DNA of 64,000 nucleotides. Source: Zea mays. Taxonomy: Eukaryota > Streptophyta > Magnoliopsida > Poales > Poaceae. This document shows positions 22,767 to 34,196 of the stretch, piece by piece; position 1 is the stretch's first letter; each line of letters begins with the position of its first letter. The notes beneath the pieces are model-generated. The model made no database searches. It was not told the DNA's origin and saw only the letters and a list, made by a program, of their open reading frames with translations. A program made the position numbers and the translations under genes. The stretch covers positions 81,446,207 to 81,510,206 of the forward strand of contig NC_050098.1 of NCBI RefSeq assembly GCF_902167145.1. Reading direction: 5' to 3'.

Positions 22767-24437
22767 CCTGATCTGATGTCTGCAAATGAGAGAGAGTGAC
22801 TAAGCACAGAGCAAAAGTGACCGATAGATTTAGCAAAGAATGAGATGTCTACCTGGAAAGCTCACACGAGAGGTGACGATCCAGGCAGGATGGGAGACAG
22901 CACACGGTCAATCAAGGTCACTGAAATGACAGAAGAGGTGAGCACGTATTAGTCACATAGTCATAAGCATATGAAATGTGAATAAATACATACACAGAGA
23001 GATATGGCACAGAAAACACGAGACGAGACGATCGAGAAGTCAAACGACGTGAAAACGACGTTTGAAGGATAATTAGTGCCATAGGAGGTTTGGAATTCGA
23101 ATTGAGGCACGAAACGATATGGGAATGAGCCGATACTTCACGAATAGGTTTATATAGGTGAATATGAGTGAAGTGAGTGCTTGGTTTGAATTTAGGCAAA
23201 GAAAAAGGGATTTGGGCACTTGGCTCGGAAACGATCGCTCAAAACGGGAAATTTGGTGAAATTTAAGCCTGGAATCTCGGATTGGCGTGAAATTTGGCAA
23301 GTAGGTTACTGGAAGTGTTGTGAAGGTGCCTGAAAAATTTGGGTTCAATTGGAGCATTTTTTGCTGGTTTGGGCATTTCACCGAGCACGTGGCGTGCAGG
23401 GAATTAGGTTTTCGGTGAAACGACTATTTGAGGTTTGAAAAACCCTCCCGAAGGAGCTAAGAACCTGCAGGAGAGTTCAAGGAATACAGGGGAACACATT
23501 CCACAACAGGGATTCACCAGATTTCTCAGGATTTAGAGTTATTGCACAAAGGGGAGAAGTGGGAGCCTCTGCTCACCAGAACAGAGGGAGAGGAGAACTA
23601 AAGGAGTGTTCTGCTCACCGAGGAGGGAAGAAGAGGGAGACGAGGTCGCCGGAGCCCAGTCGGGAACGGTGGCCGTCGGTGGAGGGAGTTTGCCGGCGGG
23701 GGAGTAGAGAATCGCCAGGAACAGAGAGCAACGGGTGCTGGTGGGAAAAGAGTGAGCCTCTGGCTCGGATGCGGGCTGGAGGCCTTTTTTTTAAAACGCG
23801 ATATGGGCGCACCGGACAGTCTACAGTGCCTGTCCGGTGCACACCGGACAGTGCACAGTAGCTGTCCGATGAACCACCGGACAGCGCACAGGAAAATTGA
23901 ATTTTAGCGCGCGGCTGCCGGTGCACCGGACATTGCACAGTGCAGTGTCCGGTGCACACCGGACTGTCCGGTGAGCCCAGACAGAGGGAAGATTGGAAAA
24001 TTTTGAATTTTTCTATCTAACTCCCAACCAAACCAAATCCCAACTTATAATCACACAAAATAACACTTGTTGGGACAGGTATTGGCACCCTCATATATTT
24101 TTCAAAATATTTCGCCATAGGCTAGATAATTTTTAGAGAAAATAGGCAAATGGTGAAATTTGCATTTTGGTTTGCACTAATGGGTTTTCATGAGTGATTT
24201 GAGTTTTGAATACTCCCCCTAAGTGCAGTACCTCATGCATATTTCAAGAACCAATAATCGCATAAAAAGTAAGAATTTAAGTGCTAAAAGCTTAAAACTA
24301 AGACTTGTCAGGTTTGACCCGAGTTAAGCTTTTTCACTCGCTTTGTTGGCGGTTATCTCAACTAGGTTAGACAAGTCCTAGATGCAATACAAGGAATTTA
24401 AACATGCAATGCAAGCTTGACAACACCATTTGACATT
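22767..24437 (-). other. non-coding spacer of E between pol and the env-position ORF
   Basis: About 1.67 kb with no conserved frame. It contains degenerate CACCGGACAG-type palindromes at about 23806-23975 and a polypurine-like tract (tactccccct) near 24213. A spacer here could hold a splice acceptor for a subgenomic RNA of the downstream ORF, but none is obvious. Confidence 0.6.
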
Positions 24438-27400
24438 TTACATAAAATTTCTGAGATCAATAATATTTAGTTCATTTCTCAACATGCAAAAGCGGGTCTT
24501 ATCAAGTGGCTTAGTGAAAATATCCGCTAATTGATCTTCCGACCTCACTCCTTCTAAAATGATATCTCCTTTAGCAACATGATCTCTAAGGAAGTGATGA
24601 TGGATATCAATGTGCTTGGTGCGAGAGTGTTGTACAGGATTATTAGCAATTTTAACAGCACTCTCATTATCACACAACAAAGGTACCTTTTCTAGAACTA
24701 CGCCATAGTCTAGAAGAGTTTGTTTCATATATAAAATATGTGTGCAACAAGCACCTGCGGCAATGTATTCCGCTTCGGCAGTTGACAAGGCAACACTATT
24801 TTGCTTTTTGGATGTCCATGAAACTAGTGATCTACCAAGCAGATGGCATCCCCCAGAATTACTTTTCCTATCAATTTTGCAACCGGCATAATCCGAATCG
24901 GAATAGCCAATTAAATCAAAAGTAGCTCCTTTGGGATACCACAGACCAACGCTTGTGGTGTGCCTGAGATACCTAAGAATTCTCTTAACAGCGCGAAGAT
25001 GAGCTTTCTTAGGATTAGATTGAAATCTAGCACACATGCAGACACTGAACATAATATCGGGCCTAGATGCGGTAAGGTACAATAAACTACCAATCATAGA
25101 ACGGTAGAGAGTTTGATTAACCGGGTTACCTCCCTCATCTAAGTCGAGATGTCCATTTGTAGGCATGGGGGTCTTGATTGGTTTGCACTTCTCCATGTTG
25201 AATCTTTTCAACAAGTCTTTGGTATACTTCTCTTGTGAGAGAAAGTTACCATCTTTCATTTGCTTGACTTGAAAGTCGAGGAAGTATGTTAGCTCACCAA
25301 TCATTGACATCTCGAACTCCTTCGACATCAACTCACCAAATTCCTTGCAATGATAGTCATTTGTCGAGCCAAAGATTATATCATCAACATATACTTGACA
25401 AATGAAAATATCACCGTTATGTTTCTTTGTGAAGAGAGTTGTGTCGACCGTCCCGATCTTGAAGCCCTTTTCGATGAGGAAGTCGCGAAGACGCTCATAC
25501 CAAGCCCTTGGAGCTTGCTTTAGCCCATAAAGCGCCTTGGACAACCTGTAAGCATGGTTAGGATATCTAGGGTCTTCAAATCCAGGCGGTTGCTCAACAT
25601 ATACAAGTTCATTTATGAAGCCATTTAAAAATGCACTTTTTACATCCATTTGATAAAGTTTTATATCATAGCATGATGCATATGCAAGTAGGATACGGAT
25701 GGCTTCCAGTCGAGCAACCGGTGCAAAGGTCTCTCCAAAATCTAAGCCTTCAACTTGAGAGAATCCCTTTGCGACAAGTCTTGCCTTGTTTCTTACAATC
25801 ACACCTTGATCATCTTGTTTGTTTCTGAACACCCACTTTGTTCCAATGATTCTTGCATCTTGCGGGGGCTTCTCCAGGGTCCAAACTTCGTTGCGGGTGA
25901 AGTTGTTAAGTTCTTCATGCATGGCATTCACCCAGTCCGGATCCTGTAGCGCCTCATCTATACAAGTAGGCTCAACACAAGAAACAAAAGAGTGATGTTC
26001 AATAAAAGTAGCATGTCTATGTGATCGAGTAATAACCCCTTGTGAAGGACTCCCGATGATTTGGTTTTGAGGATGAGCTTGAAGTAGTGATGAGTTTCTC
26101 CTGTCAACCACTTGGGAAGAAGATCCTGGAGCATCAACATCTTCGGCTTGTACCCTTGCTTGTTCATGAGAGACAAATGTATCTTCATTTGCATGCCTCT
26201 TATCTTTTTCATCATCTTGTGGTACATTTGATGAAGAAGGCCTGTCAATGATTTGCACCTCTTCTTCATCTTCTTTTGGTTTGATAGCTCCAATAGGCAT
26301 GTTCTTCATTGCTTCCCTAAGTGGCTCATCACCTACATCATCAAGATTTTCAAGTGCTCCTTGGGAGCCATTAGTCTCATCAAATTCCACATCATATGTT
26401 TCTTCTACCACGCCAGTGGCATGGTTGAATACTCGATATGCTTTGGACTTTAATGAATAACCCAAAAGAAAACCAATATCACAACGTCTTTGAAACTTCC
26501 CTAGGTGATGGCGTTTCTTGTAGATGTAGCATTTGCACCCAAATACCTGGAAGAAAGAGACGTCTGGCTTTTTCCCATTTAGCAGTTCATAAGGAGTCTT
26601 CGCAAGTAGCCTGTGAGGAAATAGCCTGTTTGATGCATAACAAGCAGTGTTGACAGCTTCGGCCCAAAACCTCTCCGGTGTGTTATACTCATCAATCATT
26701 GTTCTTGCAAGGGTGATCAAGGTCCTATTTTTCCTTTCAACAACTCCATTTTGTTGAGGTGTATATGTGGCAGATACTTCATGCTTGATCCCAATTTCAT
26801 CACAGTACTCATGAATGTTGGTGTTGTCAAATTCTTTGCCATTGTCACTTCTAATCTTCTTAATCTTGCAATCAAATTCATTTTGTGCTTTTTTGGCAAA
26901 CTTCTTGAATATAGATGCAACTTCAGATTTGTCATGGAGAAAGAACACCCAAGTGTATCTTGAGAAGTCATCAACAATCACTAGACAGTAGAGGTTGCCA
27001 CCGGCACTGACATAATTTGTAGGTCCAAATAAATCCATATGAAGTAGTTCTAGTGGCCTTGATGTTGACATGAAAGCTTTAGTGGGATGTGTATTAGCAA
27101 CTTGCTTTCCAGCTTGACATGCACTGCATGGCTTGTCTTTTTCAAACACCACATCCTTTAATCCTCTAACCATATCTTTCTTTAATACCTTCTTGAGTGT
27201 GCTCATTCCAACATGTGCAAGCCTCCTATGCCAAAGCCATCCAAGAGAAGCTTTGGTGAAGAGGCAAGTTCTTAAGTCTGCATCTTCTGAAGTGAAATCC
27301 ACTAAGTAGAGGTTGTTGTATCTAAATCCCTTGAATACCATTGATTCATCATCCATTTTTGTTACAATAACCTCTGATGGAGTGAATAAGCATTGAAGTC

Positions 27401-27659
27401 CAAGATCACAGAGTTGTCCCACTAATAATAAATTGAAGCTCAAGGGTGCAACTAAGAGAACATTTGATATTGATAAGTCATTTGAGATTGCCACCTTGCC
27501 AAGTCCTTGCACTTTTCCTTTTGAGTTGTCTCCAAATGTGATTTTATCTTGACCATCAACATTCTCATCTAGTGAGGTGAACATCCGTGGGTTGCCTGTC
27601 ATATGTTGTGTGCATCCACTGTCAATAACCCAATGGCTCCCACCGGTCTTGTAGTTCAC
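24438..27659 (-). CDS. pol: Sirevirus E pol polyprotein, intact (1073 codons)
   Basis: The domain order is copia type. Protease: D-S-G-C-T at residues 13-17. Integrase zinc finger: H-R-R-L-A-H (144-149) with C-S-A-C (178-181). Integrase core: D near 209 (H-M-D-L-F-G-P), R-S-D-N-G near 272, then N-G-V-V-E-R-K-N-R for the catalytic Glu. [18 protein letters not shown] and the catalytic Y-V-D-D-I. RNase H: S-D-S-D-Y-A-G and [11 protein letters not shown]. It ends with a D-I-F-T-K-P-L motif. The first in-frame codon is a GTG right after a TAG and in a different frame from gag, so expression would need frameshifting or a different start. Length and motifs look complete, and no stop interrupts it. 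Confidence 0.93.
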   Translation of the reverse strand: MNYKTGGSHWVIDSGCTQHMTGNPRMFTSLDENVDGQDKITFGDNSKGKVQGLGKVAISNDLSISNVLLVAPLSFNLLLVGQLCDLGLQCLFTPSEVIVTKMDDESMVFKGFRYNNLYLVDFTSEDADLRTCLFTKASLGWLWHRRLAHVGMSTLKKVLKKDMVRGLKDVVFEKDKPCSACQAGKQVANTHPTKAFMSTSRPLELLHMDLFGPTNYVSAGGNLYCLVIVDDFSRYTWVFFLHDKSEVASIFKKFAKKAQNEFDCKIKKIRSDNGKEFDNTNIHEYCDEIGIKHEVSATYTPQQNGVVERKNRTLITLARTMIDEYNTPERFWAEAVNTACYASNRLFPHRLLAKTPYELLNGKKPDVSFFQVFGCKCYIYKKRHHLGKFQRRCDIGFLLGYSLKSKAYRVFNHATGVVEETYDVEFDETNGSQGALENLDDVGDEPLREAMKNMPIGAIKPKEDEEEVQIIDRPSSSNVPQDDEKDKRHANEDTFVSHEQARVQAEDVDAPGSSSQVVDRRNSSLLQAHPQNQIIGSPSQGVITRSHRHATFIEHHSFVSCVEPTCIDEALQDPDWVNAMHEELNNFTRNEVWTLEKPPQDARIIGTKWVFRNKQDDQGVIVRNKARLVAKGFSQVEGLDFGETFAPVARLEAIRILLAYASCYDIKLYQMDVKSAFLNGFINELVYVEQPPGFEDPRYPNHAYRLSKALYGLKQAPRAWYERLRDFLIEKGFKIGTVDTTLFTKKHNGDIFICQVYVDDIIFGSTNDYHCKEFGELMSKEFEMSMIGELTYFLDFQVKQMKDGNFLSQEKYTKDLLKRFNMEKCKPIKTPMPTNGHLDLDEGGNPVNQTLYRSMIGSLLYLTASRPDIMFSVCMCARFQSNPKKAHLRAVKRILRYLRHTTSVGLWYPKGATFDLIGYSDSDYAGCKIDRKSNSGGCHLLGRSLVSWTSKKQNSVALSTAEAEYIAAGACCTHILYMKQTLLDYGVVLEKVPLLCDNESAVKIANNPVQHSRTKHIDIHHHFLRDHVAKGDIILEGVRSEDQLADIFTKPLDKTRFCMLRNELNIIDLRNFM

Positions 27660-27676
27660 CTACATTCACAGACAAT

Positions 27677-29344
27677 TCAAGCTTGAGTTTTGAGGGCCCT
27701 ATATTGCATAGGACCAGTGACTCTCTCAATTAAGGACTTTGCCACCCAGATTTGTCTAGGTCTACTCTTATTTGGTGGACCTAGGAATGTAACCTTAATC
27801 TTTCCATTTGCAACCTTTCTTAGAACATAGTGAGCATTGAAAGCAAATGGTCTTGAGTGCTTAGGCAAGGGAGTTGGTAGTTTAGCTTTGCAGTTGTGGG
27901 CAAAATGACCTTCATTTCCACACTCAAAGCATTTGATAGGCTTGTGAGTCTGCTTTGGCTTGTATTGAGTGATAGCTTTCTTTTGCACAAAAGCATTGTA
28001 TCCAATACCACTCTTGTTATTTTTCATAACAGTGTTCATAAGCAGCTCATTTTGGAGGTATTGACCCTTGTTGAACTTTTGCACACTTGTTGCAAGATGT
28101 TCATTTTCACTTTTTAGTTTCTTGACCTCATTCTTAAGCCTTTGATTATCCACTGCCAACTCATTGTTGAAATCATTGTTCTCAATAGCAACTTTTCCTC
28201 TAGTAGTTGCATCAGTCAAGTAATTCTTCAATTTTTGGTTGTCTAAAGTCAGGACTTCAACTTTTTCAGTCAATTCAGCATGTAGACTAGTTTGCTCTTC
28301 TCGAATCAAATCATCACATGAGGTTGCTACATCAAGCTTAACAATAGGGTTAATAGCCTCATGTGTTTTGCAAGATAAAAGTTCATTTTCAACAAGAAGA
28401 TTGTCATGATCAAATTTAATTTGAGTATAGTCTTCCTTGATCTTTACTAGTCTATTTTGCAACTCCCTATTAGCTTCATTTAATTTGTCATATTTTTCCT
28501 TAGCATCTTTTAGGGAGTTTGTGAGCTCATTTACAGTTGATGACATAGTTTTATTTTCTTCTTTTATTTCATCACTAGCCTTTATAACTATGTCATACTT
28601 GGCATTTAAAGATTCATTTTCATTTTTCAACCTATCACATTTAGCTTTTGACTTTCTAATGATTTGAGTATATTCTTTAAGTAAGTCAGCTAACTCATCA
28701 TATGAAGGTGAAGCAAATTCTTCATCACTATCACTATCATCAGCAATATTAATATCATTTTGTACCTTTCGTTCACCCCTAGCCATGAGGCATAGGTGAG
28801 AAGTGGATGATGGCGATGGTGGTGGTGAAGAGAAGTCCCCGGCGATGGCCGCAACTTTTTCATCATTCTCTTCTTCACTTGAAGAAGACCCACTTGATGA
28901 TTCGATGTCGGTGAGCCAGTCGCCAACAATATATGCCTTTCCATTCTTCTTCTTGTGAAACCTCTTTTGCTTCCCATCCTTCCTCTTGAAGAATTTCTTT
29001 TCCTTCTTTTCATCATCGCTGTCATCTTCTTTCTTGCCCTTGAACTTATTCTTCTTGGGCTTGTTACATTGATGAGCAAGATGACCAAGCTCACCACAGT
29101 TGTAGCAGTCCATCTCAGAAATGGGCTTTCTTTTGTTGGAAAAAAACTTCTTCTTTCTTGAATCAAATTTGATGCCTTCTCTATTTAGCTTCTTCAACAT
29201 CTTGGTGGTCTTCCTTACCATCAAGGCAATGTTTGCATCAAGGTCATCATCACTTGAGGACTCTTCCTCAACTTGTATTTTTGCTTTTCCTTTTCTTTCA
29301 TGATTTGCTTTGAGAGCCAAATCCTTTCTTTTGGAAGATGATTC
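27677..29344 (-). CDS. gag: Sirevirus E gag, C-terminal part (split by element F)
   Basis: From the F insertion point down to TGA at 27677 the frame is open (about 555 codons). It shows a Ser/Asp/Glu-rich patch, the first zinc knuckle C-Y-N-C-G-E-L-G-H-L-A-H-Q-C, a Lys-rich stretch, a long coiled-coil-like region (about residues 210-430 from 29320) and a second knuckle C-F-E-C-G-N-E-G-H-F-A-H-N-C. Two knuckles and a coiled coil are usual for maize Sirevirus gag. The N-terminal half lies at 44738-45349. The reading frame would be continuous across the insertion site, so only F disrupts gag. Confidence 0.9.
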   Translation of the reverse strand, partial: ESSSKRKDLALKANHERKGKAKIQVEEESSSDDDLDANIALMVRKTTKMLKKLNREGIKFDSRKKKFFSNKRKPISEMDCYNCGELGHLAHQCNKPKKNKFKGKKEDDSDDEKKEKKFFKRKDGKQKRFHKKKNGKAYIVGDWLTDIESSSGSSSSEEENDEKVAAIAGDFSSPPPSPSSTSHLCLMARGERKVQNDINIADDSDSDEEFASPSYDELADLLKEYTQIIRKSKAKCDRLKNENESLNAKYDIVIKASDEIKEENKTMSSTVNELTNSLKDAKEKYDKLNEANRELQNRLVKIKEDYTQIKFDHDNLLVENELLSCKTHEAINPIVKLDVATSCDDLIREEQTSLHAELTEKVEVLTLDNQKLKNYLTDATTRGKVAIENNDFNNELAVDNQRLKNEVKKLKSENEHLATSVQKFNKGQYLQNELLMNTVMKNNKSGIGYNAFVQKKAITQYKPKQTHKPIKCFECGNEGHFAHNCKAKLPTPLPKHSRPFAFNAHYVLRKVANGKIKVTFLGPPNKSRPRQIWVAKSLIERVTGPMQYRALKTQA

Positions 29345-29655
29345 TGTGGCAGAACCGCCCGAATTATTCCAGCTTAAGTGCCTAAGTCACGCCTCAGGGG
29401 CCGTAACACACTTAAATCAGAATAACCCGTCAGTCCCTCAGATCTAGTCTGATGAAGCCACTTAACCAGGATCAAATCCCACAATCTCACTCGAAGGTGA
29501 GTCACAGAAGAAATACAATAAAACAGGAAACCTCAAATTAAGTACCGAGTTATTACATAAATCGGAGTTTTTGAGTAGCAAATAAAGTTCATAAATTAAA
29601 GTGCAGCGGATAATCGATATCGTCGGTAATGAGGAAATGGGCAAGGCCTAGCCCA

Positions 29656-30901
29656 CTACTCCTCATGCTCCTCTCCTGCCGGAGTAACATCCCACTCGAC
29701 CGTCCAACCTGGTGGCAGGGTGGTAGGCCAAGTCACACCATCAACCAATTCCTGCATGGTACCTGCAAAAATTGTGCCACAAGCAAGGCTGAGTATACTA
29801 ATACTCAGCTAGACTTAACCGGTGTGAGGAGTCTACTCCTCTACCTCTAGACTATGCAGCTGTTTGGCTGAGGGGTTTGGTTTGCCAAAAGCACTAGCTG
29901 TTTCTAAAATCAATTTTTAGCTTTTTAAGTTCTACCATCATTAACTTAGCTAGATTTGCTCCTTCTAAGCATACATGGTAACAAGCAATTAGCTCAATCA
30001 ACAAGTTATCTCATGTAATCCACATTTCACTTCTTACTCGATGCAGTACAAGGAATCAAGCAGTCTCATTAGCTGCGAGAAGCAGACGATTCGAATCGAG
30101 TTTTAAACCTTGCAAGGTAAACCTAAACACACGGCATGTCAGGGTACTCCGACCCCACACATGACAACCGTCCCCATCGATTCCCCGTTCGCGTCCAGGC
30201 CTCACCGCCTTGGCATACAATGCTCCACTGACCCCGGCTGCCACCGTGCAGTGACCGCACTTGTACCCACCATAGCTAGCATGGGAGACCCTGTCTCAGG
30301 TCACATGAGGGATAAAGTCCGCGCCCGGCTTCACTCAGGTACTAGGTTTACCGGTTACCATTTTTCCCGGCATGTGCTTAGTACGTTCAAAAGCTTGACT
30401 CAGGTATCCACACATTAATCCTTAATTCATTTTTCCTGTCTCCTGGACAAGGCATCCTCCCTGGATCCAAGTCCATAGACCAACATATATCCCATTATCA
30501 AGATGAATACAATCAATTCCTGACCTCGCGCGAGTGCTAGAAAAATCACTCGACTTCTACCGAGATCCTGATTAGCAAGCAGCTACTCGACCTAGCATAC
30601 TAGTATTCATCTCAAAAGGAATCCTAAGTTCATGCAACTAGAGGTTTCAAGCAACTCCTACACTTAAGTGCACATTACAGTCCTACAAGCATTGAGTGTA
30701 GTAAAGTAGCATATATTAACATGGTTATGCATAAAACCGGGGCTTGCCTTCAATTGCTGGGGCTGCGGGGAGATCCTCAATAGCAGCTTCTGAAGCCTGC
30801 TCCTGGTCCTCCTCTTGGACAGGTCCTTGCTCGGGGATGAGCACGTACTCTCCGTCGGCAAGATTACAATCTAATGAATGCAATGCGTAAGATATATGCA
30901 T
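29656..30901 (-). CDS. candidate two-exon ORF inside the F 3' LTR
   Basis: Exon 1 is 30901-30748 (154 nt): M-H-I-S-Y-A-L-H-S-L, then D-C-N-L-A-D-G-E-Y-V, an acidic Gln/Glu segment and I-E-D-L-P-A-A-P. It ends at GAAG|GCAAGC. Exon 2 is 29762-29656 (107 nt) after ATTTTTGCAG: M-Q-E-L-V-D-G-V-T-W-P, then P-P-G-W-T-V-E-W-D-V, ending G-E-E-H-E-E and TAG. Donor and acceptor phases agree. The 985-nt intron holds the conserved 22-bp palindrome just upstream of the acceptor. The predicted product is 86 aa, close to the 85 aa in B, with the same ends and stop position. No known domain is recognised. Confidence 0.45.
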
Positions 30902-33064
30902 GATATGATATGTGCTTTTAGAAATTACAACTTTAAAGGTGTATGATCTTTTGAGTTAAAACAAGTTAACTTTACTTATGTAAAACCTTTTAGTGGTATA
31001 CTTGGTAAATTGGGTTAGTCTTATTGGGATGAGGTTTATTCCTTCTTCTCTTTTCTTTTATTCTCTTTAATGTTTTGGAGTAGGTTTGAACTACAAGTTG
31101 CTTTTAGAAAATTCCAAAAATTCTGCAAAAATTACAGTGGCTTGTTACTGGTGTATGATTCTCTGTCACAAAATTTGGGGTTCAGAAAGTGATGGTTTTC
31201 TCTGGACAAAATTACCAAATTTTAGGGCAGAAGGGGTACTTTGAACTACAACTATTATTTAATAGTGGGTAATTCTCAAAAACTTATTTTTGCTGGCTTT
31301 TAGGTGTTATAACATGACTTGATACAAATTTCTAGTCATTAATACCCTTTAATTATTTTCCTATGGTTTTCTCAAGTTTCTAGCCAAATGGGTGCTTTCT
31401 ACTACCACTATATTTGAAAAACATCAAACAACAGAGTTCTTATTTTTCTTAGTTGGTATTTTGTGCAAGAGCAATTATTCTGAAGTTTGGCTTCTTTTTG
31501 CTTAAGGGAAGGGGTGGTTTGCATTATTTGAGCTAAATGGCCTTTCTCACAAATTACTAGCAAAAGGCATAGGTTCACCTCTTTTTCATGGGTTTGTATT
31601 TTTCTCTGGTGGTTTATCTCATCATGGACTTAGCAAATTTTTGGTTGCCCATTATCACATTATTTGGGGTTGCTCATGATTTAGTGGGAAAATGCCTTAT
31701 TATCATTCTGTATTTATTTTCCCTACTTAAAAAGTTAGGCTGGGGTGCTCTGTATTTTTGTAGTGGGGCTCTGGTGGTTATAAGTCCACTAGATTTTTAT
31801 TAATCATTTTGGTTATAGTTTTGTAACTCTAATAATTGATTTTCAGTCTATATGAGGCTAAACAAATCATCTTAATTTAAAACTGGTCCAAACTAAGGGT
31901 CTCTGTATTTTTCCTAGGTTCTCTGTTGCATAAGTAAACTAGGAAAAATATTATTAATCACTGTTCATTAATTTCTAAGGCCTTTCTGATTTTCTCTAAG
32001 TTTTGGACAAAATAGCTTTAAATGAAAAACTACATCATAATCTCTAATGCTGGGGCTCCTACTATTTTTAAACAGTGTCTAATTTAGGTATAAGCATCTG
32101 CAAATTTTCTTAAGCTCAGCACAAAAGAAAAACTAATTTTCCTTAATTAAACAAGGTTTAGGGGGTTTCTGTTTTTAATTTTAAACTCTAAAATTTAGAA
32201 CAGAAAGCATATGGTTCACTATTTTTAAATGATAGGTCATAATATTCCAGAGCTAGCAAAATTTGTTTGACAGCTTTTCATTAAGATTTCATCAAGTTAC
32301 GGATTTTCTAAGTTCTCTGGTCATTTTAAAAAGAATAGCAAAATTGATTAAATGGAAATCCACTTTGCACTGGGGTCCCTGGCGGTTTTCTAAGTTTTCC
32401 TCGCGAATCAGTCCTTAGGTTACTATTCACATGAGTCGCTGACATTACGGAAAACCCCTCGGGTTCTACAGAACCTAACCCGAGGTCCTTCTTCTACCTC
32501 AAACAGTAGCCGCAGCGAAGAAAAGGGCGGAGGGGCTTACCGGCGGCGAAACTGTTCCGGTGAAGTGGTCGAGGGTGAAGGGGAGGTCGCGGGGATCACA
32601 ACGGTGTGCGGAACGCCGTCGGAGATGGCCGGAGTTGGTCGGTCCACGCGCGCAGGCGGGGATGCTCGTCGGCGGCGAGGAGACCGGCCTGGTCACGGCG
32701 AGATAGTTCAATCAAATAGGTCAGGGAGGTCCACGGGATGCCAGAGAAGACATGAGCGACAGGAATCGGGCGGAGACTCACTGGATAGCTCGGTCCACGC
32801 GCGGCGGCGGAAGACCGAAGTCCGGTGAGGATGATCTCGGGCCTCCGGTGAAGTCCGGTCGGGTCCGAGGGCTTGGCAAGCTTCACGGGCTACTGGCGGA
32901 GCTAGCCGAAGCACTGGTTGGGCTGGAGGGTGGCTGGAGTGGGCTGGCCACGGCGGCCGAAGCTCTGGCGGCAATGGCGGGCGGAAATGAGCTCGCCGGA
33001 GCTAAGGAACGGTGGCTGGCCGGGGAGGGTGAGTGCGGGGCGAAGAGAGGTGCGCCCGGGGAGG

Positions 33065-33071
33065 CTTTATA
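33065..33071 (-). promoter_or_regulatory. TATA box of the F 3' LTR
   Basis: TATAAAG in element sense, embedded in CG-rich sequence. It is repeated at 43858-43864 in the 5' LTR and aligns with the box in B. Confidence 0.6.
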
Positions 33072-33946
33072 GGCGCGGGCGGGCACGGCCGAGGGCGTGG
33101 GCGCGCGGCGGACTTGACCGGACGCCAGGGCGAGCGCGCGCGCGGGTTGGGCGAGCTCTGGCGTGCCGACCAGGGTCGAACACGTGTGCCCGTGCGTTCT
33201 GCCCAAGTTCTGGCGCGTGTGGTCGCTCATCCGAGCCTGCTCTCGCCTTGGTCAGTGCACAAAACGTCTTCTCCTCCCTACAAGCTACCATTCTTGTGTG
33301 GGGGTCATAGGATTTTGCCTACTGGTTGCAGAGATATGGAGCCAGGAAATCTGGTCTGTCTCCCTGCCCAAACCCGAGGCAAATCCCAAGTTTTGTCGTG
33401 TCTAGGGCTCGCGTCCCAATGCCATCTTCTGGCACACGACAGAGGGGTTAGTTAGACACAATTTTGTCAATGGGGCCATTAGGATTCGAGTTAGGGATTA
33501 AGGTGAACATCCCTGATCTTTGGCTCAAGGTCTGAATTTCAGAATTCTGAAATTCAGAATTCCCAATGAGTCCCAACAAAAGAGGCTTGATTTGGGGTTT
33601 TATTTGGATTATTTTGGCTAAGCTTTCTCAATCTTTCTTGTTGCTTATCAAATATACTTTAACTTATATAATTGGCTCAACTCAAAATTTTAAACTTTTC
33701 ATTCCCTTTCTCTTATTTTCTTGAATTTTGTTCATGGGGCTCACTTAGGGTTTTTAATTAGGGTTGAAAAATTTTATCTTTCAAGAGACTCAATTGTTTT
33801 GATCATGACACTTTTAAGTATAAGCTTGGTGACTTCTTTATTACTTAAGTTATTTTGGTACTCATGCCTACTTTAGTTCACATAAAATAATGGTCCTTGG
33901 TTTGGCTTTTTTTAAGAGAAACCCTAGGTGACACTGGGGTGTCACA

Positions 33947-33964
33947 GCCTTCCCCCCTTAAAGG
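33947..33964 (-). promoter_or_regulatory. polypurine tract of element F
   Basis: Minus-strand CCTTTAAGGGGGGAAGGC directly precedes the LTR start TGTGACACC. The following 230 bp to 34197 show nothing further. Confidence 0.85.
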
Positions 33965-34196
33965 AATATCTTCCCGAGATTCGGGCCAGAGTCCTTCCGA
34001 GGTGAAGCGAAGGGTGAGACTGATAGGAAAAGGGTGGGGATTATTATTATTAGGGCAAAACTGCTCTTCGAATGTCATTCTCTTTGCAACTTCAGAAGGA
34101 AGTCCTTTTAAGTTTTACTTTATAGTCACTTCATTCTGAATTAAGATCATATTTTTGGAAATTAGATTCGAAAGGCAGGAGGAGGGGTTGGGGTGA

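Larger units (their letters stand above)
29345..33946 (-). repeat. 3' LTR of element F
   Basis: 4602 bp, from TGTGACACCC (33946) to CTGCCACA (29345). The sense TATA box TATAAAG is at 33065-33071. The GC-rich 32500-33450 block has many overlapping ORFs on both strands without frame-specific conservation. The block 30900-32450 is AT-rich and empty. GT donor-like sites at 32780-32781 and 32539-32540 correspond to ones in B. Confidence 0.95.

Noticed and set aside
30664..30861. The 65-codon ATG ORF in the +1 frame over LTR exon 1 of F
   Set aside because: It overlaps the conserved frame but has no counterpart in B, whereas the neighbouring frame starting at 30901 does.
32499..33455. Dense overlapping ORFs (70-140 codons) on both strands in the GC-rich part of the F LTR, repeated at 43292-44275
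   Set aside because: They repeat only because the LTR is duplicated. All frames are open owing to high GC, and no frame stands out as conserved against the B LTR strongly enough to call a protein.
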